Below the pieces are notes generated by a model that saw only the letters and a program-made list of their open reading frames with translations, searched no databases and had not been told where the DNA came from. The position numbers and the translations under genes were made by a program. Below are positions 11,556-22,448 of a stretch of 64,000 nt of DNA, piece by piece (the first letter of the stretch is position 1; each line of letters starts with the position of its first letter). Origin of the DNA: Liolophura sinensis (Eukaryota; Mollusca; Polyplacophora; Chitonida; Chitonidae); contig NC_088307.1 of NCBI RefSeq assembly GCF_032854445.1, positions 1,800,001-1,864,000 of the forward strand, read 5' to 3'.

Positions 11556-13345
11556 TTTGGACCAATGAACTTTAAAATGGATCATTCTGTTGGTAGAAAG
11601 CTCCGGCGTCATGCAGGCATCTTAATGTCTCTTCAGGTCAGGATCATCTAAACCCAATGTAAATACCACACCACATCAGATTTATCAGTTTCCTTTATCA
11701 ACTTTTGATGAAGATGAGTTTCTTCTCTCTAGGTTCTCTCTGCGGGAATTGATGGTCTAATTTAATCTGTGGTTTTATTTGTGTTTAATTTTAGATCCTC
11801 ATAGTAAATTAACCCTCCCTTTGTTATGCCATACTTTAGGTATTGACCTAACTCATGCTGTGTATAGTATTATGTTTTTTTTGTGTTACTTTGTTACCAA
11901 GAAATAATGGTATTTTGGATCAGCAGTTACAGTTACATTTAATAATCTTGAAAAAGTTCATTATGTGTTTGTCTGAGGAACTGGGTATTTACGTGAAGGT
12001 TTTAGTGCATGTGCTGTCACTCGCTATCTCTTTATTTATTACTGGTATGTCATGGATAACATAAGTCAGTACAGAGTGGCAATTGGGGCATGGCATAATT
12101 ATATGTGGTATAAAGTGAGTTTACATCTTCGAAAATTATTTACATTATTTGAAGACTTGCCAATTATATTCCTGGGAATTGAATCTTTTACTGGTATATT
12201 TATTTTTTCTGTTCTGAGTACATTATGCAATCTGCATTACTCATTAGTTACACATATGGCAATTTTAATGAGGTGTGGTGATGTACATAGAAACCCAGGA
12301 CCCCCAAATCAGCACAATTTATCTTGTTGTCATTTTAATGCCCGGAGTTTATTGTCCCCAGGTGATGATCAGCTGTCGTTTTATTTTAAGTTAGATGAAA
12401 TGTCCTTTGTATTATCAAATTAATATAATTATGATGTTATATGTGGCTCAGTGGTGATATTCCTGATGATGTTGTATAGATGTTGGGTATTGTATAGAAA
12501 GAAAGAACAGCGACGGACACGGAGGAAGGGTGGCAATTTATTGCAAGGAATCTCTTAATGTTACTAGACGTAAGGATTTAGAGAATGGCAGTGAGATGTT
12601 ATGGATAATGGTGGAACAGAATAACGAAAGAGTGCTGACCGCATCATGTTACCGCCCACCTAACCAACCGGCTCCTTTACGTGAGCTTTTCTTAAGTAAT
12701 CTGGGGGAACTGCTATCTTCAGTCTTAACAGAAAATCCCGATGCCATGTTAATAATGGGTGATTTTAATGATAGATGTCTACACTGGGAACATATGAGCA
12801 AATTGAAAATGAGCCTTTATGATATGGTTAATTAATCTACCCACTCGATATACTGATGATGCTGGTTATGTATTGGACCTAATTATAACGGGTTGTATTG
12901 GTTATGTAATTGACTACAGAGTTGCCTCACCAATTATTCTAATTATCGACCAGTGTCCCTTCAACCCTCTCTTTCTAAGGTCTTGGAGAAGGTTGTGTAT
13001 AAACATTTGTATGAGTGTTGTATGTCAAATAATCTTCTTATACCACAAAACTCTGGCGTTAAACGTGAGGATTCGACTGTATACCAGCTTACAAAAATTG
13101 TTTATGACATATACAAAAGTCTTGACAGTGGAAATGACACCTGTTTACTATTTTTAGATGTCAGTAAGGTATTTGATAAAGTCTGGCATGATGGTCTCCT
13201 GTTTAAGTTAGAGCAATTGGGTACTGAAGATCGTCTACTTACGTGGGTAAAAGATTATTTGTGTGACAGAAAAATTAAGGTTTGCCTTAACGGCACAGAG
13301 TCCGAAACCTGTCCTATATATGCTGGTATCCCACAAGGCTCTGTA
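11556..13345 (+). mobile_element. Outer LINE, 5' half (CR1/Jockey-like)
   Basis: Plus-strand non-LTR retrotransposon split by the inner LINE. A CGDVHRNPGPP motif and an NARSLL motif (about 12270-12360) mark the start of the endonuclease domain; GDFND follows near 12760. The RT starts at about 12950 with a YRPVSL motif, then FLDVSKVFDKVWH (RT motif A) near 13155, and breaks off in the PQGSV motif at 13345. Frameshifts and an apparent deletion between endonuclease and RT make it a relic. The left boundary is set only by loss of similarity to copy C, so 11556-12050 may be its 5' UTR or other sequence. It continues at 33085. Confidence 0.8.
13329..13345. repeat. Target-site duplication of the inner LINE, left
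   Basis: The 17-bp word TCCCACAAGGCTCTGTA occurs here and again at 33068-33084. It belongs to the RT coding sequence of the outer LINE, and the reading frame resumes correctly after the second copy. Confidence 0.92.
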
Positions 13346-13974
13346 GGAGGAGGGAAATTAGTTTGTAATGGCGTTTCCCCATCCAAGTCGAATGATACAC
13401 GGCAATAACGAAACGTTGAATAAATTGTTTTCCCAAGTAAACTGCCAATTGAGGCTGCTTTACATAAATGTCCAGTACTCAAGAGAACTAAGCCTTTACA
13501 CAGCTATCGTAAAGAACACCGATGGTATAAGGATACACGCGTGGACAGTAAAGAGGGGGAATGTTAACACATTCCACAGAAAATGTTAGGCTTTGACCCT
13601 TGACAAATTACGCATGTTCAAACAACGATAGATAACAATAGAAGACATGCTTGGGTACACCGTTAAGTACACATTTTAAGTGTTAGGATCTGTGGCAGCG
13701 AGTGAGAAATTTGGCAACAGCCTGAAAAACTTTATTGTGATTTCTCACCGGTTTTAAAACCGTGTCTTCTGACGGGTTCCTCACACCAACACGAGTTAAT
13801 TCTGCGTAAAATACGCGCCTGGCGTCAATATGACGTCTACAACGAAAAAGAACATGCGTAACAGTATCTTATACAAAACATTCCTCACAAAAACCCGTGT
13901 CATGGAGAATGAATTTATGCAAATAGCTGTTTGTTTTAATGTGACCAGACAAGAGTCTAAATATGAGTATTTCG
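13346..13974 (-). other. 3' end of the inner LINE
   Basis: Mostly non-coding sequence between the LINE 3' terminus and the RNase H region. The C-terminal tail of ORF2 continues out of frame into about 13869-13975, where a YLHKFILHDTGFCEEC cysteine motif is visible. No other gene. Confidence 0.6.
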
Positions 13975-14880
13975 TTACAGCGACAGTTGAGAGAGAGATT
14001 GAGGGTTGTGAGAATAAAAGAATCTTCCTCTAACAGAGTTATCCCATTCATTTTGCCATACTGGTATAAATTTCGGTTTGACATAATTAATAGCTTCTTG
14101 TACAGACAACGGGATGGTGTGGGATATATTGGGCAGATCAAGGGCCTTTTTGGCCAGTTTGTCGGCCAGCTCATTTCCATCAACACCAATGTGGGCCGGC
14201 ACCCATTCAAACGCCACAGATACACCTTGGTAGCCCAATATAGTACAGATATACAGTATTTTATACACAAGCGCTGCCGACTTATTCCAAATAAAGTTAC
14301 CAAGTGACTGTAAAGAACTTAAGGAGTCTGTGAAAATAACAGCCCTAATCGGTCTTAACTCGAGTAGATAGTTAAGAGCACACAAAATTGCGGTAAGCTC
14401 TGCCGTGAACACGGAAACATAATCAGACAAGCGGAAAGATTTTTCATACCTCATTTCTGGAATACATACTGATGAGCCCACTTTGTTAGTGTCGGGGCAT
14501 TTGGAAGCATCGGTAAATACTTGTAAGTACTCGTTCCAGTTTGATTTAATATGGTCTTTGACACATAACAACGATACATTACTGTTATCCGTCTTTTTGA
14601 CTTTAGAATGTAATTCCACAGAGACAAATGGGCTCGATAACTTCCAGGGAGGAAAATGAGGAACACAACCAGGCTGAATAGAAATATCCCTGGCCTGAAA
14701 GAAGTCAGAAATTTCGTTCGACCGTAAATTAAATGGCAAGGCTTTCTTATTGTCTTTACTATATAACTGATCATAATATGAGGGTTTAAGTACAGACGTT
14801 GCAGAATTAATTATGGCAGACTTTAGCCTGAAAGTAAACATTTTAGAACACGCAACCGACGACGTAAATGTAACGGCCAC
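13975..14880 (-). pseudogene. Inner LINE ORF2: RNase H domain
   Basis: A 301-residue open stretch. It includes an RNase H fold with the acidic residues in FTDASKCP, the helix residue in TAELTAILCAL, the aspartate in IFTDSLSSLQSL and the late motif WVPAHIGVDGNELAD. The domain would remove the RNA template during target-primed reverse transcription. It is the C-terminal part of ORF2, out of frame with the RT segments upstream, so it is a fragment and not a gene by itself. Confidence 0.85.
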
Positions 14881-15144
14881 TCATTACAGAAGACTTGCAA
14901 TACGCTGAGAGGAGTGGAGCGTTAGCCTCCAGTACAAATACGTAGTGCGGCCCACTGGATAGAGTCAAGTTTAGCTTTGAGGCTGACAAAACGCTGAATC
15001 ATAGGCTTCGCAGCCGTAGTCAAGCCGAGACCTAATTAAGGACCGGTAGAGTTGCAAAGGACATTGCTCGTCGGCTCCCCAGGTTCGCCCGGAAACACAT
15101 CTCATCAAGTTAAGAACACATGTATAGTCGCCTGTAGCAAGGTG

Positions 15145-16101
15145 TCACAACTTGCATCTAGTAATCGTATAATCTATGTGATTAGACCAGGTAAGGCGCC
15201 TATCAAATATCACGCCAAGATACCGGTACCGGAAAGACGAGGATATTTTCACGGGAGAATTATTAAGAGAAACAGATACCTGCATGATAGCTTTTCGTGT
15301 AAAGATGACAGCCTCGGTTTTAACCGATGAAAACTTAAAGCCCCATGTTAAGCTCCATTTCATGATGTCATTCAAGCCCTGTTGAATGTACTTGGTGCAG
15401 AGTTTAAGACTCCTGGAACCATACCATACAGCTTTGTTGTCCGCAAATAATGTGCATGTCAGTTTTGGTGACAGTGCGTCCGGTAGGTCATTTATCGCAA
15501 TATTAAAAGGAGTAGGAGATAAAACACTACCCTTAGGCATCCCATTCTCCACAGGTACTGGTCGAGAGTAGTCTCGACCGACTCTTACTTTAATAAAACG
15601 GCCCGAAAGGAAGTTATTCACCCACCCTAGCATTTTTCCGCCAATTCCCATGCTTCTCAAGCATTTTTGCGCCAATTTCCATGCTTCTCATTTTCATAAG
15701 GACACCAGTTTGCCACACCATTTCATAAGCTTAACCATGTCTAGAAACACAGCAAACAAATATTCCTTATTACACAAGGCGTTTCTAATAGAAGATTCTA
15801 AAGTGATGATATTGTCGGTTGTAGAACGTTTGTTTCTAAAACCACTTTGAACTGGACTGAAAATATTGTGTTTGTTTAAAAACCACACCAAACGAGCATT
15901 AATCATCCTTTCCATGACTTTACACAAAGTGGCAGTAAGCGCGATGGGCCTGTACGATGAAGGGGCAGCTAGGTCCTTGCCGGCTTTAGGCACCGGTATG
16001 ACGATAGTACTTTTCCACTTAAAGAGGAGTTTCATTTGGGTCCATACCGTGTTGTATAACATTAATAAAACCGTAAGGCACTGTTCAGTCAAGTTACACA
16101 A
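15145..16101 (-). pseudogene. Inner LINE ORF2: reverse transcriptase domain
   Basis: Two open pieces (16101-15694 and 15675-15145) cover an RT core. The first has SYRPIALT and SGFRNKRSTTDN. The second has GMPKGSVLSP (motif B) and FADNKAVW (motif C). Motif A is damaged (VFLDMVKLMKW) and the second catalytic aspartate of FADD is asparagine, so the enzyme is dead. It would have copied the LINE RNA at the nick in the target DNA. Confidence 0.85.
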
Positions 16102-16375
16102 CAGAGTAAGTAACCAAATACTCTCCAGGTGACGAGTCAGTGGATACTGAAAGAGTTTGCTTTAACTCTATTGGAGAAAAATCATCATTGATGGGCATTT
16201 CATCAAATGCAATATTTTCAAAAGAATGAGCTTTCTCCATTTCTTCCTTATGAGAGATAAATTCATGGCAATAATTCCTCGAGCTGGAGACATAGGAAAA
16301 GTTGTCAGCTAAAATGTTACATTTATCTGAATTGGTGACATATTCAGAATCGTTATGAAAAATGGTGGGGATAGC

Positions 16376-16897
16376 TTAAGATTTCCCCTTGCCATTAATA
16401 GAATTAATTTGAGCCCAAACGTTTTTGACTGGTGTATTCTCAGATAAATTACTACAAAATTGCCGCCAATGATCTTTCTGAGCTCGATTGATTGTTCGTT
16501 GAACTAAAGCCTTCGCCCTCTTGTACAATATAATATTATCGTAATGTCGTGTACGACGTGCTCGATTCTTGAGACGTTTACGTTCCCTAACGGCAGCAGA
16601 GCATTCGGTATTCCACCACGCAACTGGCATTTTATATTTCATATCACCAGAAGATTTAGGCATTGTCTTGGTGGCTGCAGCGTTAATGGCATCCACAATG
16701 TTGTCAGAAAATACATTCACACTGTCATCGAAAATCTCACAATTAAAGGATTTCCTACATTCCTTTTGGTAAAGCCCCCAATTTGCTCTTTTAAAGCTCC
16801 AACTGGGAGTGTGACCCACTGAGTTTACATAAGGATTGAAATCCCAGGATACATGGACAGGTAGGTGATCATTCCCACACGGTGGGGTGTTATCCAT
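16376..16897 (-). pseudogene. Inner LINE ORF2: endonuclease C-terminus and linker
   Basis: An open stretch of 173 residues between endonuclease and RT. It starts with HLPVHVSWDFNP, a degenerate form of the SDHxP-type end of the endonuclease, and continues into a basic linker with AVRERKRLKNRARR, common in such LINEs. The bases between 16102 and 16376 hold further broken linker sequence. Confidence 0.7.
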
Positions 16898-16900
16898 GGA

Positions 16901-17254
16901 TCAATCAGAAGACAGGCTTATGTCAGGTGAACACAAAGTAAGATCAAGGTGTGAGAAATTGCCGGAGTGGGGATCAACTCCAGTGCCTGAACCATCATTA
17001 AGTACACATACACCATATTGATCAATAAATTCTTCAAGTACCCGCCCATTTTGGTTAACAATTGCACTGCCCCACAACGGACTGTACAAGGTTTCTTGTA
17101 AGCAGACAACATGCGGTTCAGGATTTACATTAGAGAGATAGAACTCCTGGTCGTGGGAACTGATACCCCAAATATTCTGATGAAGCAAATTAAGCGCTAT
17201 TATTGCCGAAAAAAGCAAAGGAGTGAAGCAATAAAGGTTAGAATACATATACAT
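16901..17254 (-). pseudogene. Inner LINE ORF2: endonuclease N-terminus
   Basis: The first ATG (17252-17254) is followed within about 20 residues by LNLLHQNIWGIS and VVCLQETLYSP, the first two metal-binding motifs of the exonuclease-endonuclease-phosphatase fold, and later by SHLDLTLCSPD. The domain nicks target DNA. An in-frame break separates it from 16897. The Polinton inserted about 65 bases upstream of this ATG. Confidence 0.8.
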
Positions 17255-17316
17255 TACGAAACCTCAGCAGAAACCAGAATAGAGAGTACGGACTTGAGAC
17301 GGATAAAGTTGACATG

Positions 17317-17322
17317 TTTAGG
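17317..17322. repeat. Polinton target-site duplication, left
   Basis: TTTAGG directly before the left inverted repeat; TTTAGG recurs at 31274-31279. The first T on the right can also be counted as the last base of the element, so the duplication is 5 or 6 bp. Six is the length known for Polintons. Confidence 0.85.
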
Positions 17323-17530
17323 AGTAGTATGCAGAGTATAGGTTCTGACGCACCCCCCCCCCCCATGGGGGCCCTCCCCATAACAAATAGAGGCTCCCGA
17401 CCCCCCATTCCCTGAACACCCTCCTCCTGGCAAATAGGGGCTCCCAGCCCCATGTCGAGGCGTATACACACTATAGGTTCTGGCGTACCCTCCCCTTGGG
17501 GCCCTCCCCAGAACAAATAGAGCTCCCCCC
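17323..17530 (+). repeat. Polinton terminal inverted repeat, left
   Basis: About 208 bp that match the reverse complement of 31071-31273 with small differences, mostly in the length of C runs. Inside, a block from TATAGGTTCTGGCG to AACAAATAGAG occurs twice, so the repeat has its own internal duplication. Confidence 0.9.
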
Positions 17531-17847
17531 CCCCCGCCACTTAGGCACCTCCCCAGCCAAGGCATACACGCTTATTTACAAGTCTAGCCTACACACACAC
17601 ACATTGATATGAGGCGACCTAGTTGGCATTTAACAGATAAGGCGTATAGCCTATATGTAGGCCGGATATGTTGCACAACAGCGTGATTCAGCTGATTTCC
17701 TCCCCATTATAGGGCTTAAACTACGCGTTTTTATGAAAAATAAATGTGACAGCCTTTTTTTGATATGATCCAGTATATTTAGGAGGATTGGAGATATTGT
17801 GTTTATGCGGAAAAGTCCTTCCAATTTAGCCCATGTTTCGTGGGTCT

Positions 17848-17960
17848 GGGATATAGCTCAGTCGGCTGACAGAGGTGGGAAAGGCGCTGTAAGTAAGGGG
17901 TGTATTCATATACTGCGTATATAAGGGGATGTTTGCTAGCTCAAATCCGGATTTGGTCTC
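17848..17960 (+). repeat. Possible tRNA-derived sequence (SINE head?)
   Basis: TAGCTCAGTCGG near 17857 resembles an RNA polymerase III A box, and GCTCAAATCC near 17939 a weak B box about 80 bases later. The spacing suits a SINE head better than a tRNA gene; no cloverleaf was worked out. Confidence 0.35.
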
Positions 17961-18178
17961 CTGTATATGAAGTATATGAATACATTACCTGCATATGGCG
18001 CCGGCCTCTATGCACTTCTAAGGAATCTCTGCAACTTTCGACAGTTTCGGAGGCAGAGAGACCTTACCAAGGGGTGTTGTAGATGGCCCAATGGTGGTGG
18101 GATGTGTCAGCGCCAATTAACCCCCCTAACTGTGGGTCGCTAGCGCAAAAAATCCGGAGCCCGCCGTTAGGCCGTTAG

Positions 18179-18275
18179 GGTGGTGATTAATTGGTAACAG
18201 GTTGAGCTATAAACCAGGCCTTTTGCTTTTTTGGACCATGGGTTCGAGCCCCACACTGGGCAGATTTTTTTTTAC
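18179..18275 (+). repeat. Possible tRNA-like sequence with T-run
   Basis: GGGTTCGAGCCCC near 18240 is a very good B box and is followed by a long T run that would stop RNA polymerase III. The upstream part (TTAATTGGTAACAGG) is a poor A box, and I could not fold a proper tRNA. Confidence 0.3.
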
Positions 18276-18350
18276 CCCCGGGGCTCTCGAGGCATAGCAT
18301 GGGGGTTGCCCTGGTTCCAAACAAGTTCCCCCTGGGCACCTCCCAGAACA

Positions 18351-19049
18351 TCATTCGGAAAGAGCGTTTTTCAGCTCTTGCCGAGCTAGTTTTCGGCCGC
18401 GATCTACAAGCTGTTTTTTCGTGCTTTCATCGATTTCTACGGCGTTGAATGCCTTACGAGACTTAGCGCGTATCTCCTGCTTCAGATCAGAGTAGTTCTT
18501 GAGCTCCTGAACGACTTGCTTGAACTCTGCGTCCGAAATAACACCATCAGATAATGCCGTAGATACCTGCGCACGGATGCTGTTAAGTTTGGCCTCAGCC
18601 AACAGCAGTATATTGTTATGTTTCTTGGCCTTTGCGTGAAGTCGGCGGCTAACGAATTTTCCGGCGACATTTAAGACACCGCAAGCTAGGGCCGCAGCTT
18701 CCATGGCCAAGACAGCGGGGGTTGCAATTATTGTTGTGAGTAGCCCCACGCCTGCAACCCCTAGGCCCAAACCGGCCGAGAGCATGGCTGAATCAAGGGC
18801 TTCGGTGGCCAAGACACCACGCCGGTACTTTTTGTACAAGGCCCGGTGGAGATCTCGCTCAGATTCAAGCTGCCTCTGTATTTCGCTGATATACTGCAGG
18901 CGATGGGCGTGCGCCACGCTCTCCGGCGGCGCGGTCGGGGCCAAGGGGTTTTCAACCATAATCGTCGGCGTGGTCGGGGCCAAGGGGTGGTCATCCGTAA
19001 TCGTCGGTAAGGAGTCTTCATCCGTGATCGTCGGGTACAGTCGCCCCAT
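18351..19049 (-). CDS. Polinton hypothetical protein, 232 aa, hydrophobic centre
   Basis: Intact frame from an ATG at 19047-19049. The N-terminal 50 residues are proline- and threonine-rich with a repeated PLAPT motif. A coiled-coil-like charged stretch follows (about 55-85), then a long hydrophobic, glycine- and alanine-rich region (about 88-132, two possible membrane helices), then a charged helical C-terminus with an SDGVISDAEF stretch. I recall similar proteins in other invertebrate Polintons, but their function is unknown. It is the last gene of the left minus-strand block, after the ORF at 19060-19882. A membrane or virion-envelope role is only a guess. Confidence 0.75.
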   Translation of the reverse strand: MGRLYPTITDEDSLPTITDDHPLAPTTPTIMVENPLAPTAPPESVAHAHRLQYISEIQRQLESERDLHRALYKKYRRGVLATEALDSAMLSAGLGLGVAGVGLLTTIIATPAVLAMEAAALACGVLNVAGKFVSRRLHAKAKKHNNILLLAEAKLNSIRAQVSTALSDGVISDAEFKQVVQELKNYSDLKQEIRAKSRKAFNAVEIDESTKKQLVDRGRKLARQELKNALSE

Positions 19050-19059
19050 ATTGTCCGTC

Positions 19060-19882
19060 CTACGAATCAGTAACGTCGGTTAGCTCTAAATTGTCATCGG
19101 AATTACTAACACGAAAGCGGCGAAGGTCTATGCCGCACTCTAAATAGATTTCATCGAGATTTAAAACGCCCCCTGTGACGACTCGTATATCCTCGAGAGA
19201 GCTCCGGATGACTGGGTCGCCCTGGGCCGGTAATTTGATCATAAGTCTGAGATACTTTGCATCGTGCTCCGCAGGCCAACTTATTTTTAACCCGGTAATC
19301 AAAGTGCAACGGCGACTGCCCGCGCCAAGCATGAGGTCGAAGATAAGTATAGATCCAGGGTTTAGTGGCCTTTAAATCGGTTTGCGCGGTAAGACGCAAG
19401 GGCTCTAGCATCTGCGACGACGTTAGTATGAAGCGGCCTCTTCTGTCCCAATCTAGAATACAGCGGCCGGTTGGTACGTACGACACGAAAGAGGTTCCGG
19501 AGTTGAAAACTTTTTTCATATCGATCACGGTGGCCTGGACCGACATCGGGGTCACCTTCACATCTATCAACCAATCGGGGTCGCGAGCTCTGGTAAGAAC
19601 AAAGCGGTCTTCAAGGCGAATTAATGAAAGTTTTTGTTCTTCAACCACCTCAGACGGCGACCTGCGCTCTTGCTCTGCAGGGGATGAGACATCTTCAAGG
19701 GAAGCAAACTTGGCAGGTTCTGCTTGCTCCCCTGTAATCTTTTTGCGGTTGTACTTGCCACTTTGAAACTGGAAGGCGTAGATTTTACCTTCCTGGCCTT
19801 GAAGTTCGATCTCCGACACATCTGCCAAGTCGCTTAAAGACAGGCACGCAGACCTGGGACCGGCCGCGTCCACCATACTCAT
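19060..19882 (-). pseudogene. Polinton hypothetical protein, frameshifted
   Basis: Starts at ATG 19880-19882, whose ATGA overlaps the stop of the upstream gene. The frame is good to about 19345, where one extra C in a short C run shifts it; the true continuation is in another frame and ends at 19060 with an acidic tail. Together they span about 273 residues. The N-terminus is acidic, with a LADVSEIELQG stretch; the middle contains RDPDWLIDVKVTP. No catalytic motif was recognised. Its place next to the penton-like gene suggests a structural or assembly role, by inference only. Confidence 0.65.
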
Positions 19883-20537
19883 TGTATTTCTAGGGTAGCA
19901 CTGAGGTACCCTACATTCATATACTTGCCGTCTTTGTCTAAAAGTGCCACGGTCAAGTGCGTTATATAGTCGGCGCGCAAGGTTTTGTACTGTGGTTTGG
20001 GAAATGAAACCGTCTTCCCGCAGTTAATCCCTTCACCAGTCACGACGATGGCTTTAAGTAGTGTGGAACCGCCACCAAAATCTGAGGTTATTCTCACGTT
20101 TTCTGAGGTGCTCAGTTCATCTAAATGCACGAAGACTTCTTTGTGTGAGACAAAGTTAGGTAGCTTTTCACCCTCCACAGCCCCCTCCCCCCCCCCTATG
20201 GGCGTCATCCCATAGAACCCCAAGATGGGGGCAAGCTCTTGCAGTATTATGAAGGCATTTCTAGGGAGGAAAAGCGGCCCGTGGCTTCATTAAATCCCAG
20301 AGAAACCCCATGCGGGCGGAATATGTCCTTGTCCAGAGTACAGACATTGTAGTAGCCCGTCGGCACTTCAACACGTTTGCCCTCAAGCAAGAAGCCCACT
20401 CCGGAGGGGATATTCACGCAGGACGGGTAGAATGTTATCTCGCGAAGGGCGGTTTTAAGGCGGCCGTCGAGGTTGTTAAGGGCATGAGGCAGCGTGTGCT
20501 GTGCCCCATTTAGAATGTCAGTCAATGTGATGAACAT
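19879..20537 (-). pseudogene. Probable penton-like minor capsid protein, frameshifted
   Basis: Two pieces (20537-20247 and about 20240-19879) read as one protein of about 218 residues split by a frameshift near 20240. The ATG at 20535-20537 opens the first piece. Beta-rich sequence with GYYNVCTLDKDIF in the first half and EVFVHLDELSTSENV in the second recalls a conserved Polinton protein that I take to be the jelly-roll penton protein. That assignment rests on memory of family patterns and its position beside other structural genes; a structure-based comparison would settle it. It starts only 10 bp from the divergent gene at 20548. Confidence 0.55.
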
Positions 20538-20547
20538 CTTAGCCACG

Positions 20548-21811
20548 ATGAACAGCGAGGTTTACAGGTTCAATAGAGAGGTCACTTACAAGGCTGGGGC
20601 ATTTCATAGTATCCAAACCCACGCAGAGCAGCTCACGCGATTTGATATCTACATCGATGAAAAGAAGGCCTTTCCAGTCCAGTTCACAGATGTATTGGCC
20701 AAATACCGGCTGCCAAAGATAACCATCAATGACATTTTAAGGACTGGAACACCCATCCTATGCAATTCTGGCAGAACCAAGTGAACTTCGCGGTCTGGTG
20801 CGCAACCACGGGCTGTGGCGTCTCTGCAAAAGACCATCTTCTCGCCCCCGACCAACGAATAAGGGCCCTCTACACGTTCCATGTGTATAATCAAGTTATG
20901 CGGATCTTGGAAGAGATCCAGGCCCCCCCTGCTGCAAGACAGAGCGTGGGCGACATTCAAAAACCCCCACGACGAGAGGGCCTATTAGAGGATTTGTAGA
21001 GAGTTCCGCGTAGATGCGCACACACTGGAGGCGCAGGGGGGTGAATCACGGCCTCGGAGTGGCATATTTCTTTATCACGAGAACGGGCTACAGCCCCATT
21101 GCCGATGGGACCTTCGTTCCGAGCAAGATGTCGTTCTCTAGAAAGCCTACAGCGCTCCATGTCGACTACATCGAGCAGGACGCCGAGGAGGCTTGGGCGT
21201 CGTTCATTGTCGACAAATCCCAAGGATTCACGCAGCCGGGCGTAGAGCGCCTAAACGATTCCATCCGGACATACGTGTGGGCTGTTTTAGGCGCCCAAGC
21301 GCAAACAAGGGCGCGTTTTCTAGACATGGGCAGCGCCTTCGACGCGCAAAAACAGTTTGCCGCGAACGTTGAAGACGCCATTTCCCCTCCGATCGACCTT
21401 CCGTCTGCAATGAAACGCTACCAGGACGTGCTACAGTATGCCGGGAGCGCTGTAGACTTTGTGTATGGCATAGGCCTATATATGGCCCCCAGCGACATGC
21501 TTCTGCAGATAGGCCATGTGGCGAACTACAACAACAAAATCGTCGTGGCCACAGAGAACCAGAAGCTAGGCGCCAATGAGGATGTGAACGCTAAAGTGCC
21601 GCCCACTTTGCACAAGCGCGCACCTTCCCACGGGATCGTTGAGCCACAAGAAGGCGTCCCACCACCCACCGCGCGCGTTCAGCATATTGCAGCCGCCGGA
21701 GGCAAACAAGAACCCGTATTTCCAAAGCAAAAGAATCACGATGGGGAGAAGACAGCCATCGTCGTCGCTGGGGTTGGTATCGGCTTACTGCTGCTGTGGA
21801 CTATGCGTTAA
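20548..21811 (+). pseudogene. Conserved Polinton protein, about 420 aa, frameshifted
   Basis: Reads from ATG 20548 (MNSEVYRFNREV) through at least two frame changes (near 20770 and 20930-21010) into a long open stretch to 21811. The open part includes FTQPGVERLNDSIRTYVWAV and YGIGLYMAPSDMLLQIG, patterns I recall from a conserved, uncharacterised Polinton protein. The C-terminus ends with a membrane helix (IVVAGVGIGLLLLW). The large open part alone could start at ATG 21014 or, more likely as a real internal Met, 21128. Function unknown. Its end overlaps by 27 bp the end of the convergent gene at 21785. Confidence 0.65.
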
Positions 21812-22423
21812 ATACTTGCGCACAGCCACGAGCATTAGGCCACCTACTGCGACGACTAGAGCCCAGACATTATCGGCCAGCCACCCAGCCGCTTTCAAGA
21901 GAAGGTTCAGTAGCCAGGACACGATACTGCCAATAATACCCGAAATCGCAGCGGCAGCCTTCCCAGCCAGCTTGTCAAGGGTGCGCGCCAGGGACTGGAG
22001 ATGCTTTTTCACCCATTCTTTAAGACCACGCCGGTCGGATGGAGGTGGCGTTGGCTGGATGCCCCCGCCGGACCCGCCAGTCAGCGCCAACTTTATCGCT
22101 ATCCCCAGAGTCGAGATCGCCATCCCAATTGCCGTGAGAATGGAGACTACGGTTATTCCCGGATAATAGGGCTTGGGTTTGGTAAGGTTAGGATACTTCC
22201 TCGCCATGGCATCGTAATATTCATTCACGGTGAACACTAACAGCCTTCCATCTTGGGATTTGAGGTCCACATCCAAGGTTTGTTGCCCGGGAACCACCCC
22301 GATCTGGACATCACCACCTGCACGGAGAGTGGTCTGTTCGTCGTCTATGTTGTTGTCCTCTTGGGCGTCGTCGAACGCCTGTTCACCAATGTCAATGTCT
22401 GCCATAATCTTCGTATTGAACAT
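21785..22423 (-). CDS. Polinton membrane-associated hypothetical protein, 212 aa
   Basis: Open frame on the minus strand. I prefer the ATG at 22421-22423 (or 22403-22405) over the longer frame to 22543, which would run into the start of the divergent capsid gene. The N-terminus is acidic (DAQEDNNIDDEQ). A hydrophobic helix follows (about 90-115), then a GGSGGG and PTPPP linker, a basic amphipathic helix (EWVKKHLQSLARTLDKLAGK) and another long hydrophobic segment near the C-terminus. The composition suits a membrane-active or virion-internal protein. No enzyme motif; function unknown. Confidence 0.7.
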   Translation of the reverse strand: MFNTKIMADIDIGEQAFDDAQEDNNIDDEQTTLRAGGDVQIGVVPGQQTLDVDLKSQDGRLLVFTVNEYYDAMARKYPNLTKPKPYYPGITVVSILTAIGMAISTLGIAIKLALTGGSGGGIQPTPPPSDRRGLKEWVKKHLQSLARTLDKLAGKAAAAISGIIGSIVSWLLNLLLKAAGWLADNVWALVVAVGGLMLVAVRKYLTHSPQQQ

Positions 22424-22448
22424 TGCAAGGTATGCCTTCAATACAACA

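Larger units (their letters stand above)
17531..18350. other. Left non-coding region of the Polinton
   Basis: No protein gene. It holds two stretches resembling tRNA-derived sequence, given separately. Nothing else recognised. Confidence 0.6.

Noticed and set aside
17341-17565. Glycine- and proline-rich ORFs over the left Polinton end
   Set aside because: They are translations of C runs in the inverted repeat; the frame is set by homopolymer length and no domain is present.
18703-19083. ORFs opposite to Polinton genes, such as 18703-19083 (+), 20649-20960 (-) and 22971-23399 (-)
   Set aside because: They lie antisense to recognisable reading frames and show no family features; they arise from the GC-rich codon usage.
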